Positions 62,867 through 64,000 of a stretch of 64,000 nucleotides of DNA are shown here, piece by piece (positions within the stretch are counted from its first letter, which is position 1; every line of letters begins with the position of its first letter). Origin of the DNA: JAFGNB01 sp050304135. GTDB taxonomy: Bacteria > Fibrobacterota > Chitinivibrionia > Chitinivibrionales > Chitinispirillaceae. The notes under the pieces were generated by a model. That model saw only the letters and a list, made by a program, of their open reading frames with translations, was not told the DNA's origin and ran no database searches. Location of the stretch: positions 11,471 through 75,470 of the forward strand of contig JBNLDC010000079.1 in NCBI GenBank assembly GCA_050304135.1, given 5' to 3'. Both the position numbers and the translations under genes were made by a program.

Positions 62867-63625
62867 TCATCCCAAAACTATCCCCACCGGACAATGATCC
62901 GAACCCGTCACTCCATCAAGAATAAAGGCATCCTTAACATGTGAAGAAAACTCACTGTTTACACAGAAATAATCAATACGCCAGCCGATATTTTTCGCGC
63001 GTGCATTCATCCGGTACGACCACCAGCTGTAATGTTCCCCTTCGGAAGTGAACATGCGGAAGGTATCGACATACCCGTTCGCAAGAAACTCCGTCATCCA
63101 CTGTCGTTCTTCGGGCAGGTATCCCGGGTTCTTTTCGTTCTGTTTGGGGCGTGCCAGATCGATAGGGGTATGCGCGATATTGAAATCACCGCAGAGTATG
63201 ATGTTTTTTCCCGCTTTGCGCAGCGCGGTGCATTTCCTGAGTAGTGCATTGCAGAAATCAAGCTTGTAATCGAGACGCCTGCCCTCGTTCTGACTGTTGG
63301 GAAAGTAGGCGTTGATCAGGGTGAAATCCCCGTTTCCGAGTAGCTGTACCCGTCCTTCATCGTCGAATCGTTCCTCGCCGAGCAGGTTTACCGACTGAAA
63401 CTCTTTTTTATAAAATACGGCGCAGCCGCTGTATCCTTTTTTACGCGCACTTGCCCACACCGACCGGTATCCTTCCGGAGCGGTAAGCTCTTCTGAAAGC
63501 TGATCGGGATGTGCCTTTGTTTCCTGCACACACAGTATGTCGGGTTGTTCTTTTTTCAGCCAATCGATACATCCGTGCGAGGATGCGGCACGGATGCCGT
63601 TAACATTCCAGGAGATGATTTTCAT
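62867..63625 (-). CDS. xth: Exodeoxyribonuclease III
   Basis: A 252-residue AP endonuclease/3' exonuclease of the EEP family. Motifs seen: MKIISWNVNGIRAA, DILCVQETKAHPDQL (metal-binding Glu), YKKEFQSVNLLGEERFDDEGR, NAYFPNSQNEGRRLDYKL, CGDFNIAHTPIDL and the end VTGSDHCPVGIVL (catalytic Asp-His). The start at 63625 is chosen because the protein then begins exactly at the family N-terminus and GGGAA lies 9 bp upstream. Confidence 0.95.
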   Translation of the reverse strand: MKIISWNVNGIRAASSHGCIDWLKKEQPDILCVQETKAHPDQLSEELTAPEGYRSVWASARKKGYSGCAVFYKKEFQSVNLLGEERFDDEGRVQLLGNGDFTLINAYFPNSQNEGRRLDYKLDFCNALLRKCTALRKAGKNIILCGDFNIAHTPIDLARPKQNEKNPGYLPEERQWMTEFLANGYVDTFRMFTSEGEHYSWWSYRMNARAKNIGWRIDYFCVNSEFSSHVKDAFILDGVTGSDHCPVGIVLG

Positions 63626-63824
63626 GATAGAGTTTCCCATGAGTAACGGGTGCATGTTTCCGGAGTGGATGTAAGTGAAAAAACTACTTCCCGGCACTTT
63701 AAACCCTTACCTTTTTCTATCCGTTTTTTCGGAAACGGCACTCACGATATAACGCGCTGCAAGTCTTGATCTGGTGCCGGAATAGTTGACATGCAGTAAT
63801 CCCTATACCATTTCTACATTTCTC

Positions 63825-63968
63825 CACCTTTTCACCTTTTCACCTTTTCACCTTTTCACCTTTTCACCTTTTCACCTTTTCACCTTTTCACCTTTTCACC
63901 TTTTCACCTTTTCACCTTTTCACCTTTTCACCTTTTCACCTTTTCACCTTTTCACCTTTTCACCTTTT
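63825..63968. repeat. Octanucleotide tandem repeat (CACCTTTT) x 18
   Basis: Eighteen perfect copies of cacctttt, then two degenerate rounds with tttaaactttt up to the window end. One strand is purine-only apart from the TG of CACC's complement. The stretch 63626-63824 between exonuclease III and this array shows no gene. Confidence 0.95.
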
Positions 63969-64000
63969 AAACTTTTCACCTTTTAAACTTTTCACCTTTT

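Noticed and set aside
63786..63986. 66-codon frame reading FSPFHLFT repeats
   Set aside because: It arises from the octanucleotide repeat (24 bp = 8 codons) and has no ribosome binding site.

Overview
The window looks like a chromosomal piece of a Gram-negative, polysaccharide-degrading member of the Fibrobacterota, probably on the Chitinispirillia/Chitinivibrionia side. This rests on three things: a TIGR02147-type regulator (a paralogous family typical of Fibrobacter), a decayed C-terminal piece that resembles a Fibrobacter succinogenes major paralogous domain, and many secreted proteins with FlgD/T9SS-like C-terminal tails. The assignment is inference; no rRNA, tRNA or CRISPR array was seen.

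Layout. 1-1480: tail of an unknown gene, then a REP-associated tyrosine transposase (RAYT) embedded in arrays of its probable cognate palindromes, one copy of which lies inside its own reading frame. 1650-4832: three-gene ABC export system (adaptor, permease, ATPase). 4992-9569: housekeeping block with yajC, def, a SpoIID/LytB-domain protein, an endonuclease Q-like PHP protein and an HD-domain hydrolase. 9642-20086: chemotaxis operon cheA (two Hpt domains), MCP, cheW, cheD, cheR, a second cheD, an HDOD protein, cheY, cheX-like and cheB, ended by a clear hairpin terminator. A frameshifted receiver remnant lies just before cheA.

20475-27178: secreted or lipid-anchored proteins, including a glucan-water-dikinase-like lipoprotein and an LRR surface protein with an 11-C tract, with a TIGR02147 regulator translationally overlapping the latter. 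27418-36139: a tightly coupled run of DUF4956 membrane protein, HlyD-like adaptor, beta-propeller-like protein, TolC-like protein, VTC-type polyphosphate polymerase and two lamin-tail-domain lipoproteins. I consider this the best candidate for an undescribed multi-component system: an envelope-spanning polymer synthesis, export and display machine.

36483-59145: cell-surface and extracellular proteins: a PEP-CTERM protein, a 3189-residue beta-helix/LamG/DUF2341 protein with a FlgD-like tail, a GH12-like glucanase, a 2055-residue thioester alpha-2-macroglobulin and an M6 metalloprotease. 59504-64000: a NifA-like sigma-54 activator with an inverted repeat at its promoter, a DUF4143 ATPase between 33-bp direct repeats that abut a gene remnant, exonuclease III, and an octanucleotide tandem repeat running towards the window edge.

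Several different palindromic REP-like elements (near 154, 4852, 37219, 47490 and 47715) share one outer arm design, so more than one sub-family of a single element type may be spread through this genome.
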